A DNA stretch of 41,138 nt from Sedimentisphaerales bacterium (GTDB taxonomy: Bacteria; Planctomycetota; Phycisphaerae; Sedimentisphaerales; Anaerobacaceae): the NCBI GenBank assembly GCA_016932095.1, contig JAFGDN010000002.1, forward strand, positions 1-41,138. Reading direction: 5' to 3'. This document shows, one piece after another, positions 17,313 to 26,100 of this stretch. Positions within the stretch are counted from its first letter, which is position 1; each line of letters begins with the position of its first letter. Position numbers and translations under genes: made by a program. Under the pieces are notes generated by a model. The model saw nothing but the letters and a program-made list of their open reading frames with translations, did not search any database and was not told where the DNA came from.

Positions 17313-19460
17313 CTATCTGCCTGCCGGCAGACATACACGAAGAACCGCTCCCTTTGGTCTGGCCGACAGAATCTCCACGAAGCCGTTGTGGGCCTCGGCG
17401 AAACGCCTCACCAGCGCCAAGCCCAGACCCATTCCCTGCGTCTGACGCGTGTTTTCGGCCTCGGTGCGGTAAAATTCCTCGAATACCTTTTTTCGCTGGT
17501 GATGAGGGATTCCCGGCCCGTGGTCCTCCACCTCTATCACAACGAACCGGCCTTGGTTTTGAGTTCGGACAATAATTGTCTTATCCTCGGCGTCGCGGGC
17601 GTATTTGACGGCGTTGTCAATAAGGTTTACGACTATCTGTGTAACCGTGTCGCCGTCAAACGACGTCTCGCCGACCACGTTACATTCGAGGATTATTTTG
17701 AAGCCGTTTTGCGCCGCGTACGGTCTCATCATTTCCACCACGCCCTCAACGCATTTATCGATTCGGCCTGCGCGGAAGTTATAAGATTTCCGCCCTTTTT
17801 GTATTCGCGAAAAGTCAAGGACGTTTTCAATCAGCCGGCTGAGCCGTTCACTTTCCTGGCGCATACTCTTGTAATATTCCCGTTGCTTGTCCTGTGATTT
17901 GACCCAGTCCTTATCGAGCATTTCCGAATACATTCGAATTGAAGTTAAGGGCGTCCTTAGCTCATGTGATACGGCCGATATGAAATCGTCTTTCTTCTGC
18001 GTCAATTTCACCTGCTCGCGGACGTTTCTCCACAAGCTGACAAGCCCGCCCGTCGCCGCTATCACAACCACCGCGACGATACTGAAATACCAAACTCGAA
18101 TCCTGCCAATCTGGCTGCTTATCCACGCAGGGTCGGTCTCCATAATGTTGAGAACGAAACTGCCGAAGCCAAAATCCAGTATCGCTGAATACCCCGCTTC
18201 CGGATTCTGCTCCTTTGCAAGCTCATAACGCATCCCTTTTCTCATAAAGCGCTGGGCTGAGTCCTTTACTTCATCGAGCAAGCGCTTTTCATTGAGCTTG
18301 AATCCCTGTAAAAAGTGGCTGTCTTCAATCTGAACGTGCCTCAATAGGAACACCTGCCCGCCGAATACAGATTCTCTTGAGTCGCCGCCTTTGACGACCA
18401 ATGGCACAAACGGCTCGATACGGACCCTGACCTTGTCAGTTTCCAATTCCTCGAAATGGTCAGGGATAATTTCTCTGACACGCGCCGTTTGCAACAACCG
18501 CTTGCTTTCCTCCATCGATTTTGCTTTAACATCCGTGGCCGCCAGTTTGCCCTGCGGTTTCATACCCTCCAGCTTATTTAGCTCCTCGGCAATTCTCAAC
18601 GCTGACGCCGGCTCGGCCGCTACACCTGATGCCACAGAGGCAACTGTGTGCCCATTTGCGGCGTCGTTATTTTTATCGTTGGCAACAGAACGCTGTTTAT
18701 ATTGCTCCTTCTTCATACTGCGGAATGAGAGCTTTTCTGCGGGCGCCTGCGTGTTTTGAGCAACGTTAAATAAGGCAATATCGCGCTGCTGCTCCACAAC
18801 CTGTGTTGGCCGGGGCGATTCCTGAAGGGTCTCAATCTGGTATGTCTGCACTCTTGCGGATTGTGACGCCGGCGACCTGCCTTTTGCCGATATTACAGCA
18901 TCTTTGGCAGCCCCACCCAGTCGCTCTCCACCCGTCAGAGCTTTGGCCTCGAATTCTTCCCTGTATCGCGATTCTTTTTCTACTCTTAACGCGGGCAAAA
19001 CGCTGCTCTTTATGTTATTCAAATAGTCGCGAAGCTCCTGTGATTGTACTTCCCTGCTGCCATCCGATATTAATTCACCCCGATAATAAGGCGTGCTGAT
19101 TTTCCAGTCCGACTCTATCTGAAAATTGCCGTATGCAAGGTCGTTTTCGATATTAGCCGCAAGCGGCGAACGCAACAGCACCATTTGCTGTTCATCGATT
19201 TCTTTATTCTGTGCCGCTATGTTTTCGGGCACATAATAATAAAGGTAGTCCGTATAAGGCCTGCGCTGCTCGCGCTCCAAAAAGCTTTCCAGCTTGTGTT
19301 TGACGTCCAGTCGAACCTGCTCAGCCACCGCCGCAAATTCGCCGAGGCGCGCCCCTTCGGCGCCCTTTGCCCACAGCCGGACCGAGTGATAACCCAGCAG
19401 GGTCAATCCCACGATGGAGGCGACTATTATCACAGACAAAATTACAAGCCATTTGTACAT
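17313..19460 (-). CDS. membrane sensor histidine kinase
   Basis: A 715-residue kinase. One N-terminal membrane helix (5-30) and a second near 465-490 enclose a large extracytoplasmic sensor region of about 430 residues, part of it low-complexity and Ala/Gln/Lys-rich. The cytoplasmic half has the dimerisation box SHELRTPLTSIRMYSEML with phospho-acceptor His499. The N box is NLIDNAVKYA, the ATP lid starts VEDHGPGIP, and the G2 box is GMGLGLALVRRF. It follows the response-regulator gene in the same direction, 172 bases away with a palindromic element between them. The last codons (LPAGR and stop) coincide with a CTGCCGGCAG palindrome. The stimulus is unknown; the partner is almost certainly the OmpR-type regulator. 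Confidence 0.93.
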   Translation of the reverse strand: MYKWLVILSVIIVASIVGLTLLGYHSVRLWAKGAEGARLGEFAAVAEQVRLDVKHKLESFLEREQRRPYTDYLYYYVPENIAAQNKEIDEQQMVLLRSPLAANIENDLAYGNFQIESDWKISTPYYRGELISDGSREVQSQELRDYLNNIKSSVLPALRVEKESRYREEFEAKALTGGERLGGAAKDAVISAKGRSPASQSARVQTYQIETLQESPRPTQVVEQQRDIALFNVAQNTQAPAEKLSFRSMKKEQYKQRSVANDKNNDAANGHTVASVASGVAAEPASALRIAEELNKLEGMKPQGKLAATDVKAKSMEESKRLLQTARVREIIPDHFEELETDKVRVRIEPFVPLVVKGGDSRESVFGGQVFLLRHVQIEDSHFLQGFKLNEKRLLDEVKDSAQRFMRKGMRYELAKEQNPEAGYSAILDFGFGSFVLNIMETDPAWISSQIGRIRVWYFSIVAVVVIAATGGLVSLWRNVREQVKLTQKKDDFISAVSHELRTPLTSIRMYSEMLDKDWVKSQDKQREYYKSMRQESERLSRLIENVLDFSRIQKGRKSYNFRAGRIDKCVEGVVEMMRPYAAQNGFKIILECNVVGETSFDGDTVTQIVVNLIDNAVKYARDAEDKTIIVRTQNQGRFVVIEVEDHGPGIPHHQRKKVFEEFYRTEAENTRQTQGMGLGLALVRRFAEAHNGFVEILSARPKGAVLRVCLPAGR
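17317..17334. repeat. CTGCCGGCAG-type palindrome at the end of the kinase gene
   Basis: The plus strand reads CTGCCTGCCGGCAGACAT, with a CTGCCGGCAG core. It encodes the final LPAGR of the kinase and lies just upstream of the PQQ gene start. A related inverted pair with CTGCCG and CGGCAG occurs near 296-318. Confidence 0.55.
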
Positions 19461-19494
19461 TTTCTCACAATGCCTTCAAACTAATCTTCGGAGG

Positions 19495-19606
19495 TGGTTG
19501 CGTGCTTCGTTTATCGGTTGCGCGGCTCGCAACGGTTACGTTTAATGTCCTGCGTCCGACGAAACGAGCTGCGCAACCGCAACCGTTTAACGCAACCCAT
19601 ACAACA
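19495..19606. repeat. family B palindromic repeat, second copy
   Basis: The left arm includes GGTTGCGTGCTTCG and GGTTGCGCGGCTCG (19496-19536). The right arm includes GACGAAACGAGCTGCGCAAC followed by CGCAACCGTTTAACGCAACC (about 19558-19600). It is imperfectly inverted and shares the core GACGAAACGAGC with the copy at 6009-6116. It lies between the response-regulator and kinase genes, so it would be part of their common transcript. Confidence 0.7.
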
Positions 19607-19632
19607 TAATACATAAACTCGATTCACATCCC

Positions 19633-20325
19633 CTAACCTTCATATCTATAGCCGGCGCCGCGGACAGTCGTGATGATTTTAGGGTTCTCGGAATCGGCTT
19701 CAATCTTGCCGCGCAATTTGGCTATGTGCATATCCGTTGTTCGGGTCCCGATGTCGGTAACTATATCGTGCCAGACCTTTTCGTAAAGCTCATCCCGGTT
19801 TATGACCCGCCTGGGATTGGCCGCGAAATACTGCATAATGTCGGCCTCGCGTTTTGAAAGCTCAATTTCCTTCTTGCCGCGCCTCGCCTTCAAAGACGAA
19901 ACGTCCACGTCAAGGTCGCCGAACCTGAAAATCTGCCCGACCGCCCTGGCGGGGTCGATTCGCCTCAGCACCGCTTCAATCCGAGCCAACAGTTCTTCGA
20001 GAGAAAAGGGCTTTGTAATATAATCGTCTGCGCCGAGATTAAGCCCCTCGATTTTGTCTTTCTGCTGGCCCTTGGCGGTGAGCATTATAATAGGCGTCTG
20101 AAGTCCCTCCTGCCGCCACCGCCTGCAAACATCCTCACCGCTGACTTTGGGGAGCATTAAATCGAGGAGTATCAGGTCGGGCCTGCTTTTGGCCGCCTTT
20201 TCAATCGCCTCGATGCCGTCAACGGCCTCAACGACGGCAAAACCCTGAAAATCCAGAAAATCCTTCAGGGCGTTACGGATTTTCGCCTCATCTTCGACGA
20301 GCAGTATTTTTTTCTTAATTTCCAT
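19633..20325 (-). CDS. OmpR/PhoB-family response regulator
   Basis: This 230-residue protein has a receiver domain (1-120) with acidic pocket Glu11/Asp12, phospho-acceptor Asp55 (LILLDLMLP), switch Thr in MLTAKG and the conserved Lys in YITKPFS. A winged-helix DNA-binding domain follows (135-228), with the signatures LSKREADIMQYFAANP and TVRGAGYRYEG. It binds DNA as a dimer on direct repeats, consistent with the two TTTACA repeats in front of its own gene. The perfect -10 box is only 14 bases before the ATG, so the leader is very short and a GAG is the only ribosome-binding sequence visible. It is paired with the downstream histidine kinase. The name PhoB/PhoP is not assigned because no phosphate genes are nearby. 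Confidence 0.94.
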   Translation of the reverse strand: MEIKKKILLVEDEAKIRNALKDFLDFQGFAVVEAVDGIEAIEKAAKSRPDLILLDLMLPKVSGEDVCRRWRQEGLQTPIIMLTAKGQQKDKIEGLNLGADDYITKPFSLEELLARIEAVLRRIDPARAVGQIFRFGDLDVDVSSLKARRGKKEIELSKREADIMQYFAANPRRVINRDELYEKVWHDIVTDIGTRTTDMHIAKLRGKIEADSENPKIITTVRGAGYRYEG

Positions 20326-20339
20326 TGCGTTCTCACTAA

Positions 20340-20390
20340 ATTATAGACCGTTTTTACCCTGCAGTTATGTAAATAATATGTAAAAAACCG
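20340..20390 (-). promoter_or_regulatory. promoter and direct-repeat operator of the response-regulator gene
   Basis: Minus strand: TTTACA repeats, read on the plus strand as TGTAAA at 20368-20373 and 20379-20384 with an 11-bp period. They are followed after 22 bases by a perfect TATAAT (20345-20340). A 27-base block (20364-20390) matches 22 positions of the block at 15897-15923. This predicts autoregulation. Confidence 0.72.
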
Positions 20391-20466
20391 CATTCGTGAA
20401 TATGGTAAACAGTTATCCCTTTTTATATTGGCAACTGTTAAGAGTATAACCTGAAAATATCAATCT

Positions 20467-20648
20467 TTGCCAATCATATCCGCCCTGATATATATATGAA
20501 CTTTGAAAACAGGTTTGGATTGAGATAAGGAGGCGAGCAATGAAATAACGGGTATATACGAAAATGGCCGCGAAGAAACAACAACTTTAGGATTCGCTGC
20601 CGGCTGGAAGTTATAGAGGTCAAGCACTCACGCAAAAGCGTGATTTTT
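20467..20648 (+). ncRNA. short plus-strand transcription unit, possible small RNA or decayed gene
   Basis: A plausible promoter, TTGCCA (20467-20472), 16 bases and TATATA (20489-20494), is followed by a perfect AAGGAGG (20527-20533). An ATG sits at a proper distance, but the reading frame is ATG AAA TAA. Shifted by one base, the sequence stays open for 23 codons (EITGIYENGREETTTLGFAA and three more), suggesting a single-base loss in a former tiny gene. The unit ends in a good terminator. It may instead be a regulatory RNA. Confidence 0.35.
20628..20648 (+). terminator. Rho-independent terminator of the short plus-strand unit
   Basis: TCACGC (20628-20633) and GCGTGA (20638-20643) form a stem with the loop AAAA, followed by five T residues. 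Confidence 0.8.
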
Positions 20649-20677
20649 AGATAATCAAGCCGAAGCTTGAACTCCCA

Positions 20678-20914
20678 TTAATCTCTTGACGTCTTGTGGT
20701 CGCCTTTTGTCAGGCCGCTGCCCATCAGGGACAGTACCGCAAGCTCAGCGGCAATAATCAGGTAAACCGGCCCCAATAAAATACTGCAAATAGCAGCGAA
20801 TTCTTTGGCTGGCCTGTCCCAGGACTCCTTGCTGCAACATAAACAGGCGGCTTCAGTCAGGAAATATGCCGTGACCGACGTCATAACCCAAATTAGCACC
20901 CATAGTCCAGCCAT
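20678..20914 (-). CDS. small two-helix membrane protein
   Basis: I do not recognise this protein of 78 residues. It has two hydrophobic segments (about 4-22 and 40-62), a CLCC cysteine cluster between them and a charged tail. An ATG at 20920 directly abuts GGAGG, whereas the ATG at 20914 has the ideal six-base spacing, so 20914 is chosen. An extended -10 sequence TGATATAAT lies at 21003-20995 on the same strand and would serve as promoter. It is a single gene with no obvious partner. Confidence 0.62.
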   Translation of the reverse strand: MAGLWVLIWVMTSVTAYFLTEAACLCCSKESWDRPAKEFAAICSILLGPVYLIIAAELAVLSLMGSGLTKGDHKTSRD

Positions 20915-20994
20915 AATCATCCTCCAATCCGGCTGTTTTGCCGAGTGCGCTGACGTCCCATTCAGCCCTGTTTTTTAAACAGTCCTACACCCTT

Positions 20995-21003
20995 ATTATA
21001 TCA
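20995..21003 (-). promoter_or_regulatory. extended -10 promoter of the small membrane protein gene
   Basis: On the minus strand, TGATATAAT is a complete TGn plus TATAAT element. The -35 region is poor, as is usual for extended -10 promoters. Confidence 0.5.
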
Positions 21004-21096
21004 AAAATCAGGGAAACATCCGAAAAAAACGCAGGAAGGATTAAAATAACGCGAAAAACACGTTTAGGACGTAGATTTAGGGGATTTTCGGCTTAA

Positions 21097-21270
21097 TCAA
21101 GGGTTAAAAATTCTCAATAAAACCAGTATAGTCAGAAGGCCGATGACTAATAAAGAGACCCTAAGTATCCTTGCCTGCTGTGTTTTTGGCTCGATAAGTT
21201 GCCAGAAAAAAGTCCAAATTATGGCTATTAGAGACACCCGTAAAACTAAAAATGCAATACTCCCCATCAT
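21097..21270 (-). CDS. small two-helix membrane protein, probably leaderless
   Basis: About 57 residues (MMGSIAFLVLRVSLIAII..., ending RIFNP) form two membrane helices separated by a short polar turn containing EPKTQQAR. The family is unknown to me. The frame could open at 21306, but that codon lies in the -35 box of a perfect promoter (TTGACA, 18 bases, TATAAT at 21282-21277). The predicted transcript start is at about 21270, exactly on the ATG chosen here, so the message may be leaderless. The alternative is the next ATG at 21267. Confidence 0.55.
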   Translation of the reverse strand: MMGSIAFLVLRVSLIAIIWTFFWQLIEPKTQQARILRVSLLVIGLLTILVLLRIFNP

Positions 21271-21276
21271 ATTTAA

Positions 21277-21306
21277 ATTATACACTATAATAACACATTT
21301 TGTCAA
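21277..21306 (-). promoter_or_regulatory. consensus promoter of the small membrane protein gene
   Basis: TTGACA (21306-21301), an 18-base spacer and TATAAT (21282-21277), both hexamers perfect. Confidence 0.75.
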
Positions 21307-21578
21307 GCAATACCTTGCCTATATTAACTTTTTTAGAGTTAAATCAATTAGAGCCCATAAGTTGAAGAAGAGAACCCCCTGTATCAGTATTGAAAAAGGG
21401 GTTGTTCGGTTTTTCATTCTGTGGCTCGTTGATTTATCAAAAAAGTAATTTCGCCGATAATTTATAAATATTAAAGGAGAATTGAAAGGCAGGCCGAAAA
21501 TTACCACGGGAAGTTCAAATCCGCCGACGCTTTTGCTGCGGCGGGAAAATAATAATGTTTTGGTTTAAGGAGACAAAG
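21307..21578. other. AT-rich intergenic stretch
   Basis: No gene is supported. Short frames exist on both strands but lack ribosome-binding sites. One inverted repeat, AACCCC near 21373 with GGGGTT near 21398, might be a weak terminator. The ribosome-binding site AAGGAGA of the next gene lies at 21567-21573. Confidence 0.45.
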
Positions 21579-21815
21579 ATGCAGTTTTTCACAGAAATCA
21601 AGAAGTGGCTCGGGGAGATTACAGAAATTGCGCTATTGCTGATTGCCCTGGGAGTAGCCGCGGAAATTTTGTTTGGCGACAAGGTATCGTTTTTCAGCGG
21701 TATAGTAAACAACATTACAGTGATTATCGGGTCGCTCGGCGACAAAGGTCTGGTCGGGCTGGTCGCCCTGGCGATTATAGTGTTCCTGTTCTACAGGAAA
21801 AGGGCCACGGCGTAA
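21579..21815 (+). CDS. small membrane protein of unknown function
   Basis: A 78-residue protein. A basic N-terminal helix (MQFFTEIKKWLGEI) is followed by membrane helix 1 (ALLLIALGVAAEILF), a polar loop with GDKVSFFSG, membrane helix 2 (GLVGLVALAIIVFLFY) and the basic end RKRATA. An ATG at 21555 lies upstream of the strong site AAGGAGA (21567-21573), so translation almost certainly begins at 21579, spaced six bases from AGGAG. A strong terminator follows at once, so it is a stand-alone gene. The family was not recognised. Confidence 0.72.
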   Translation: MQFFTEIKKWLGEITEIALLLIALGVAAEILFGDKVSFFSGIVNNITVIIGSLGDKGLVGLVALAIIVFLFYRKRATA

Positions 21816-21850
21816 AACAAAAGACGTAATTCAGAAGGCAGCCGACAGAT

Positions 21851-21879
21851 GACCCCGTTAAGCCGGGGTCGTCTTTTTC
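21851..21879 (+). terminator. Rho-independent terminator
   Basis: The stem GACCCCG (21851-21857) and CGGGGTC (21864-21870) has a six-base loop and is followed by GTCTTTTTCT. It ends the small membrane protein gene and faces the convergent sppA gene. Confidence 0.85.
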
Positions 21880-21914
21880 TCTGATTTCTGCAATCTGTTG
21901 CCCGTTCACAGTTT

Positions 21915-22967
21915 TTACTTCTGTCCCGTCCAGAGGTAGAGGACCTGGGGGACAGAAAGCTCGTAAAGCATTTTCTTGTCGATTTTCAGCGAGGTTTTGG
22001 ACTCTGCTGACAGGACGTCGGCAAATGAGAAGCTCTTTTGGTATTCAAAGACCTGGGCTTTTTCGAGGCCTGCCTGCGACTTTGCCTCTTTGATGGCGTC
22101 TTTGAGATAGCCGATTTTATCAATAAGCTTTTTCTCAACGGCCTGGTCGGCCCAGTAAATGGACCCATCGGCAAGCTGACGGATTTCCTCCTCGGTAAGC
22201 ATTTTTCGGCCGTCAACCACGATTTTGACGAACCGTTCATACGCGGGTGTGATTATCCTTTCCTGCAAATACAACAGTTGCTCATCGGTAGGCGGCTTAA
22301 AGGAGCTGGGCCAGTCCTTTTTCTCGCCTGCCTTGACCACAACCGGCTGTATGCCCAGTTTTTCTTCGAGCAGACCCTGCAAAACGAGGTAATTCAAAAT
22401 GACGCCGATTGAGCCGGTAATGGTTGTGGGTTCTGCGACAATTGTGTCGCAGGCGACGGACGAATAGTAACCGCCGGAGGCGGCGATACCCCGCATAAAG
22501 GCGATGGCGGGCTTTTTCTTTTCGACGCGGTATTTCAGTATCTCGTTATAAATCTGGTCGCTGCCCGAAATGGTTCCGCCGGGGGAATTCACGCGGATAA
22601 TCAGCCCCTTTACGGTTTTATCCGCCCTGGCCGCTTTAATCTGGCGATACACTTCCTGCGCAGTTTGCTCCTCGATTATCCCGTCAACCGAAACAACGGC
22701 TATTCTCGACATTCGGGGGCCGTCCTCGATTACTTTTTCGACAAATTGCCTTTCGTGTGCGGTGCCTGATGTAAAGGTAAACACAACGGCTATGAGTATG
22801 AAAAACATCATTACGTTGGCCAGGACTGAAAAAGCGGTTCCTATAGCCCATAAAACCTTCCAGAACGTGCCTTTTTTAGCCGGCGGGGGCGTAAACTGGG
22901 GTAATCCCGGCACAACCGGGCCGGGACCTGACGGCTGCGTAAAATCGCTCGTATTTCCGGTATCCAT
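21915..22967 (-). CDS. sppA: signal peptide peptidase, S49 family (short SppA type)
   Basis: This membrane-bound serine protease degrades leftover signal peptides. Its 350 residues include a proline-rich cytoplasmic N-terminus (1-33) and a single membrane helix (38-66). The protease domain has RVNSPGGTISGS (oxyanion region), nucleophile Ser164 in GIAASGGYYSS, and the general-base lysine in AGEKKDW (Lys216 or 217). It is the single-domain form as in Gram-positives, about half the length of the E. coli protein. AAAGG lies before the ATG at 22967. It is divergent from dnaE, with a region of about 130 bases between them. Confidence 0.93.
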   Translation of the reverse strand: MDTGNTSDFTQPSGPGPVVPGLPQFTPPPAKKGTFWKVLWAIGTAFSVLANVMMFFILIAVVFTFTSGTAHERQFVEKVIEDGPRMSRIAVVSVDGIIEEQTAQEVYRQIKAARADKTVKGLIIRVNSPGGTISGSDQIYNEILKYRVEKKKPAIAFMRGIAASGGYYSSVACDTIVAEPTTITGSIGVILNYLVLQGLLEEKLGIQPVVVKAGEKKDWPSSFKPPTDEQLLYLQERIITPAYERFVKIVVDGRKMLTEEEIRQLADGSIYWADQAVEKKLIDKIGYLKDAIKEAKSQAGLEKAQVFEYQKSFSFADVLSAESKTSLKIDKKMLYELSVPQVLYLWTGQK

Positions 22968-23065
22968 AATAATCGCCTTTCAATTCGTTGAAGTTGATTA
23001 AAGAACGGTTAGTCGCTACAATTATCAATTATAAATTATCAATAATCAATAAGAAAAAGAACACC

Positions 23066-23086
23066 GGCGGGGTAAACCCCGTCCTA
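23066..23086. repeat. small GGGGTAAACCCC palindrome in the dnaE leader
   Basis: The sequence GCGGGGTAAACCCCGTCCTA forms a tight hairpin just before the dnaE ribosome-binding site. AT-rich direct repeats of the type ATTATCAATTATAAATTATC precede it (about 23020-23050). Both look like dispersed non-coding elements. Confidence 0.45.
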
Positions 23087-23101
23087 CAAAAGGATTTACA
23101 C

Positions 23102-26100
23102 GTGGCAAATAATAACGGATTTATTCATCTTCATCTGCACAGCCAGTATTCGCTTCTCGACGGCGCAATAACGTTCGAGAAGCTTTTTCATCGCTGCAAA
23201 GACCTCGGTATGGATTCCGTGGCCGTAACGGACCACGGCAATATGTTCGGGGCAATCGAGTTTTACACAAAGGCACTGGCGTCTCATATCAAGCCCATAA
23301 TCGGCATCGAGGCGTATATCGCACCTAACAGCCGGCACGACCGCACGAAGACCTCGATAAGCGATGCCGCATATCATCTCGTCCTTTTGGCCGAAAACAA
23401 TACCGGCTATAAAAACCTGCTGAAGCTTGCGACAATCGGTTACACCGAGGGTTTTTACTACAGGCCGAGAATCGATAAACAAATCCTCGCCGAACTCAAT
23501 GAGGGTTTGATTGCCTGCTCTGCCTGCCCCAAGGGTGAGCTTGCGGTTCAACTGTCGAGCGGCGATATAAAAAACGCCCAGGCAGTAGCTGAAAGTTATC
23601 TTAAAATTTTCGGACCCGAAAGATACTTCGTGGAAATCCAAAGCCACGAAGGCGACGACCCCAATACCAGCAAGGCGCTGGTTGAGCTGGCGAACAAACT
23701 CGGTATCGGTCTTGTCGCGACAAATGACGTGCATTTTCTCGAAGAATCCGACCACGAGGCGCACAATTGCCTGTGCGCGATAAGCACAAGTAAAAAGGCA
23801 GACGACCCCGACCGGCTGATTTATCCCAAAGACGTCTTTTTCAAGAGCGCTGAAGAAATGCGTCGGCTCTTCCCGGATTGCCCGCAGGCCTGTGATAATA
23901 CGCTGGCAATTGCCAAACGATGCGACGTTGAAATCGACCTCAAGCGTCGGCATGCGCCGCGATTCAAGCCCGAGGACGGCTCGACGCCTGAGCAATTCCT
24001 GACGAAACTGTGCTGCGAAAAAGCGCAGCAAATCTACGGCAAAATCGACGACAAAGTAAAAGAACGCCTCGAAAGAGAGCTGAACGTCATCGAATCTAAG
24101 GGCTTCGCAAGCTACTTTTTAATCGTCTGGGACTTCTGTAACTTCGCCCACAAGAACAATATCCCGGTCGGCGCAAGGGGCAGCGCCGTCGGCACGCTCG
24201 TTGGCTTCTGTCTGGGCTTGTGCGACGTTGACCCGCTGAAGTATGACCTGCTGTTCGAGCGTTTTATGGACCCTCAGCGAAACGAGATGCCCGATATCGA
24301 CATCGATATATGCCAGGTTGGGCGAGGTCGAATAATCGACTACGTCCGCCAGAAATACGGCCAAGTCGCGCAAATCATAACCTTTGGAACAATGAAGGCG
24401 CGGGCGGTCATACGCGATATATGCAGGGTGCTAAACGTCCCTCTAACCGAGGCCGACCGGCTGGCAAAGCTGGTTCCTGAAACCCTGAATATGACGCTCG
24501 ATGCGGCTCTTGAAACAGAGCCGCAATTAAAACAGGAATACGAGAAAAACCCGGTAATCAAAAGAGTAATCGACATAAGCAAGAAGCTCGAAGGGCTTGC
24601 CCGGCACGCATCGGTTCACGCCGCGGGGGTTGTGATAGCCGATGAGCCGCTGACGAACTTCGTCCCGCTTTATAAGCCCCCCGGAACCGAGGATATAGTA
24701 ACGCAATTCGAAGGCCCTATGGTCGAAAAAGTGGGTTTGCTGAAGATGGACTTCCTCGGTCTGAAGACGCTCAGCGTTCTCGAATGCGCTAGGCAGTTAG
24801 TCGAGCGGATTCACGGCAAAAAGATAAACCTCGAAGAAATCGACCTTACTGACCCGAAGGTCTTTGCGCTTTTCGCGGCGGGCAGGACAAAAGGGATATT
24901 CCAGTTCGAATCGGGCGGTATGCAGGAGCTGCTGATGAAAATGAAGCCCGACAGGATTCAGGACCTTATCGCCGCAAACGCGCTGTATCGGCCGGGGCCT
25001 ATGACGCTTATACCCGACTACAACGACCGCAAGCACGGGTCGAACTGGTCACTGCCGCATAAAATTATGAATGAGGTCCTCGAAGAGACCTACGGCATTA
25101 TGGTCTATCAGGAACAGGTGATGCAAATCTGCAACCTCTTAGGCGATATACCGCTTCGCGAGGCATATACGCTGATTAAAGCCATAAGCAAGAAGCAGGC
25201 GAAGACCATTATTAAGGAAAAGGAGCGGTTCATCAACGGCTCAGTCACCAAGGGTCTTAAAAAACAGGAGGCAGAGCAGATATTCGAGCTAATCGAGCGG
25301 TTCGCCGGCTACGGTTTCAATAAAAGCCACTCGACCCGCTACGCGGTCATCGCCTATCAAACGGCGTTCCTGAAAACCTACTGGCCGGTCGAATATATGG
25401 CGGCGCTGCTCACATACGAAATGAGCGATACCGACAAGGTCGTAGAATACATCGCTGAATGTAACAATATGGGCGTTGAGGTTACAGCTCCCGATATAAA
25501 CGAAAGCGGCGTCGATTTCACGCCTCTTTACAAGGAAACCGACGGCCCCTTGACTTCGCTCGGGGCAGGCAAAAAGGGAATGATTCGTTTCGGCCTGGCT
25601 GCGGTCAAAGGCGTCGGCGAAAAAGCGGTCGAGCAAATCATCGCGGCGCGCGAAAAGGTCGGTCGGTTCCAAAGCTTGTTCCATTTCTGCGAGAACGTCG
25701 AGATGCGGGCTGCCAATAAGCAGGTTATGGAGTCGCTGATAAAAGCCGGGGCATTCGACCGGTTAGGCGGCAGCCGCTCCCAAATGATGGCGGGGCTTGA
25801 AATGGCTATGGAGCACGGGGCCGATACGCAAACTGACCGGCTGAACGGCCAAATGCGGTTCTTCGCCCAGACCGCAGAGCCGGATTACTCACAGGACCAC
25901 AAACGCCTGCCTTACGCGGAACCCTGGCCGGAACCAATGATGTTGATGTATGAAAAGGAAGTCCTCGGCTTCTACGTTACAAGCAATCCCCTTAGCCACT
26001 GCGCCGAGACCATAAATATATTCTCGAACATCAATACCGCCCAGATTTCCGAGACCACACAGGAAAGGGAAGTAACCATAGGCGGTATGATTACAAAAAT

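Noticed and set aside
21319-21507. Open frames on both strands between the small membrane protein genes
   Set aside because: No ribosome-binding sites, AT-rich composition, no recognisable protein features and overlap with each other; treated as non-coding.
22988-23101. 38-residue N-terminal extension of DnaE from an upstream ATG
   Set aside because: It is translated from AT-rich direct repeats and a GGGGTAAACCCC hairpin, while a GTG with a good ribosome-binding site gives the normal family N-terminus.
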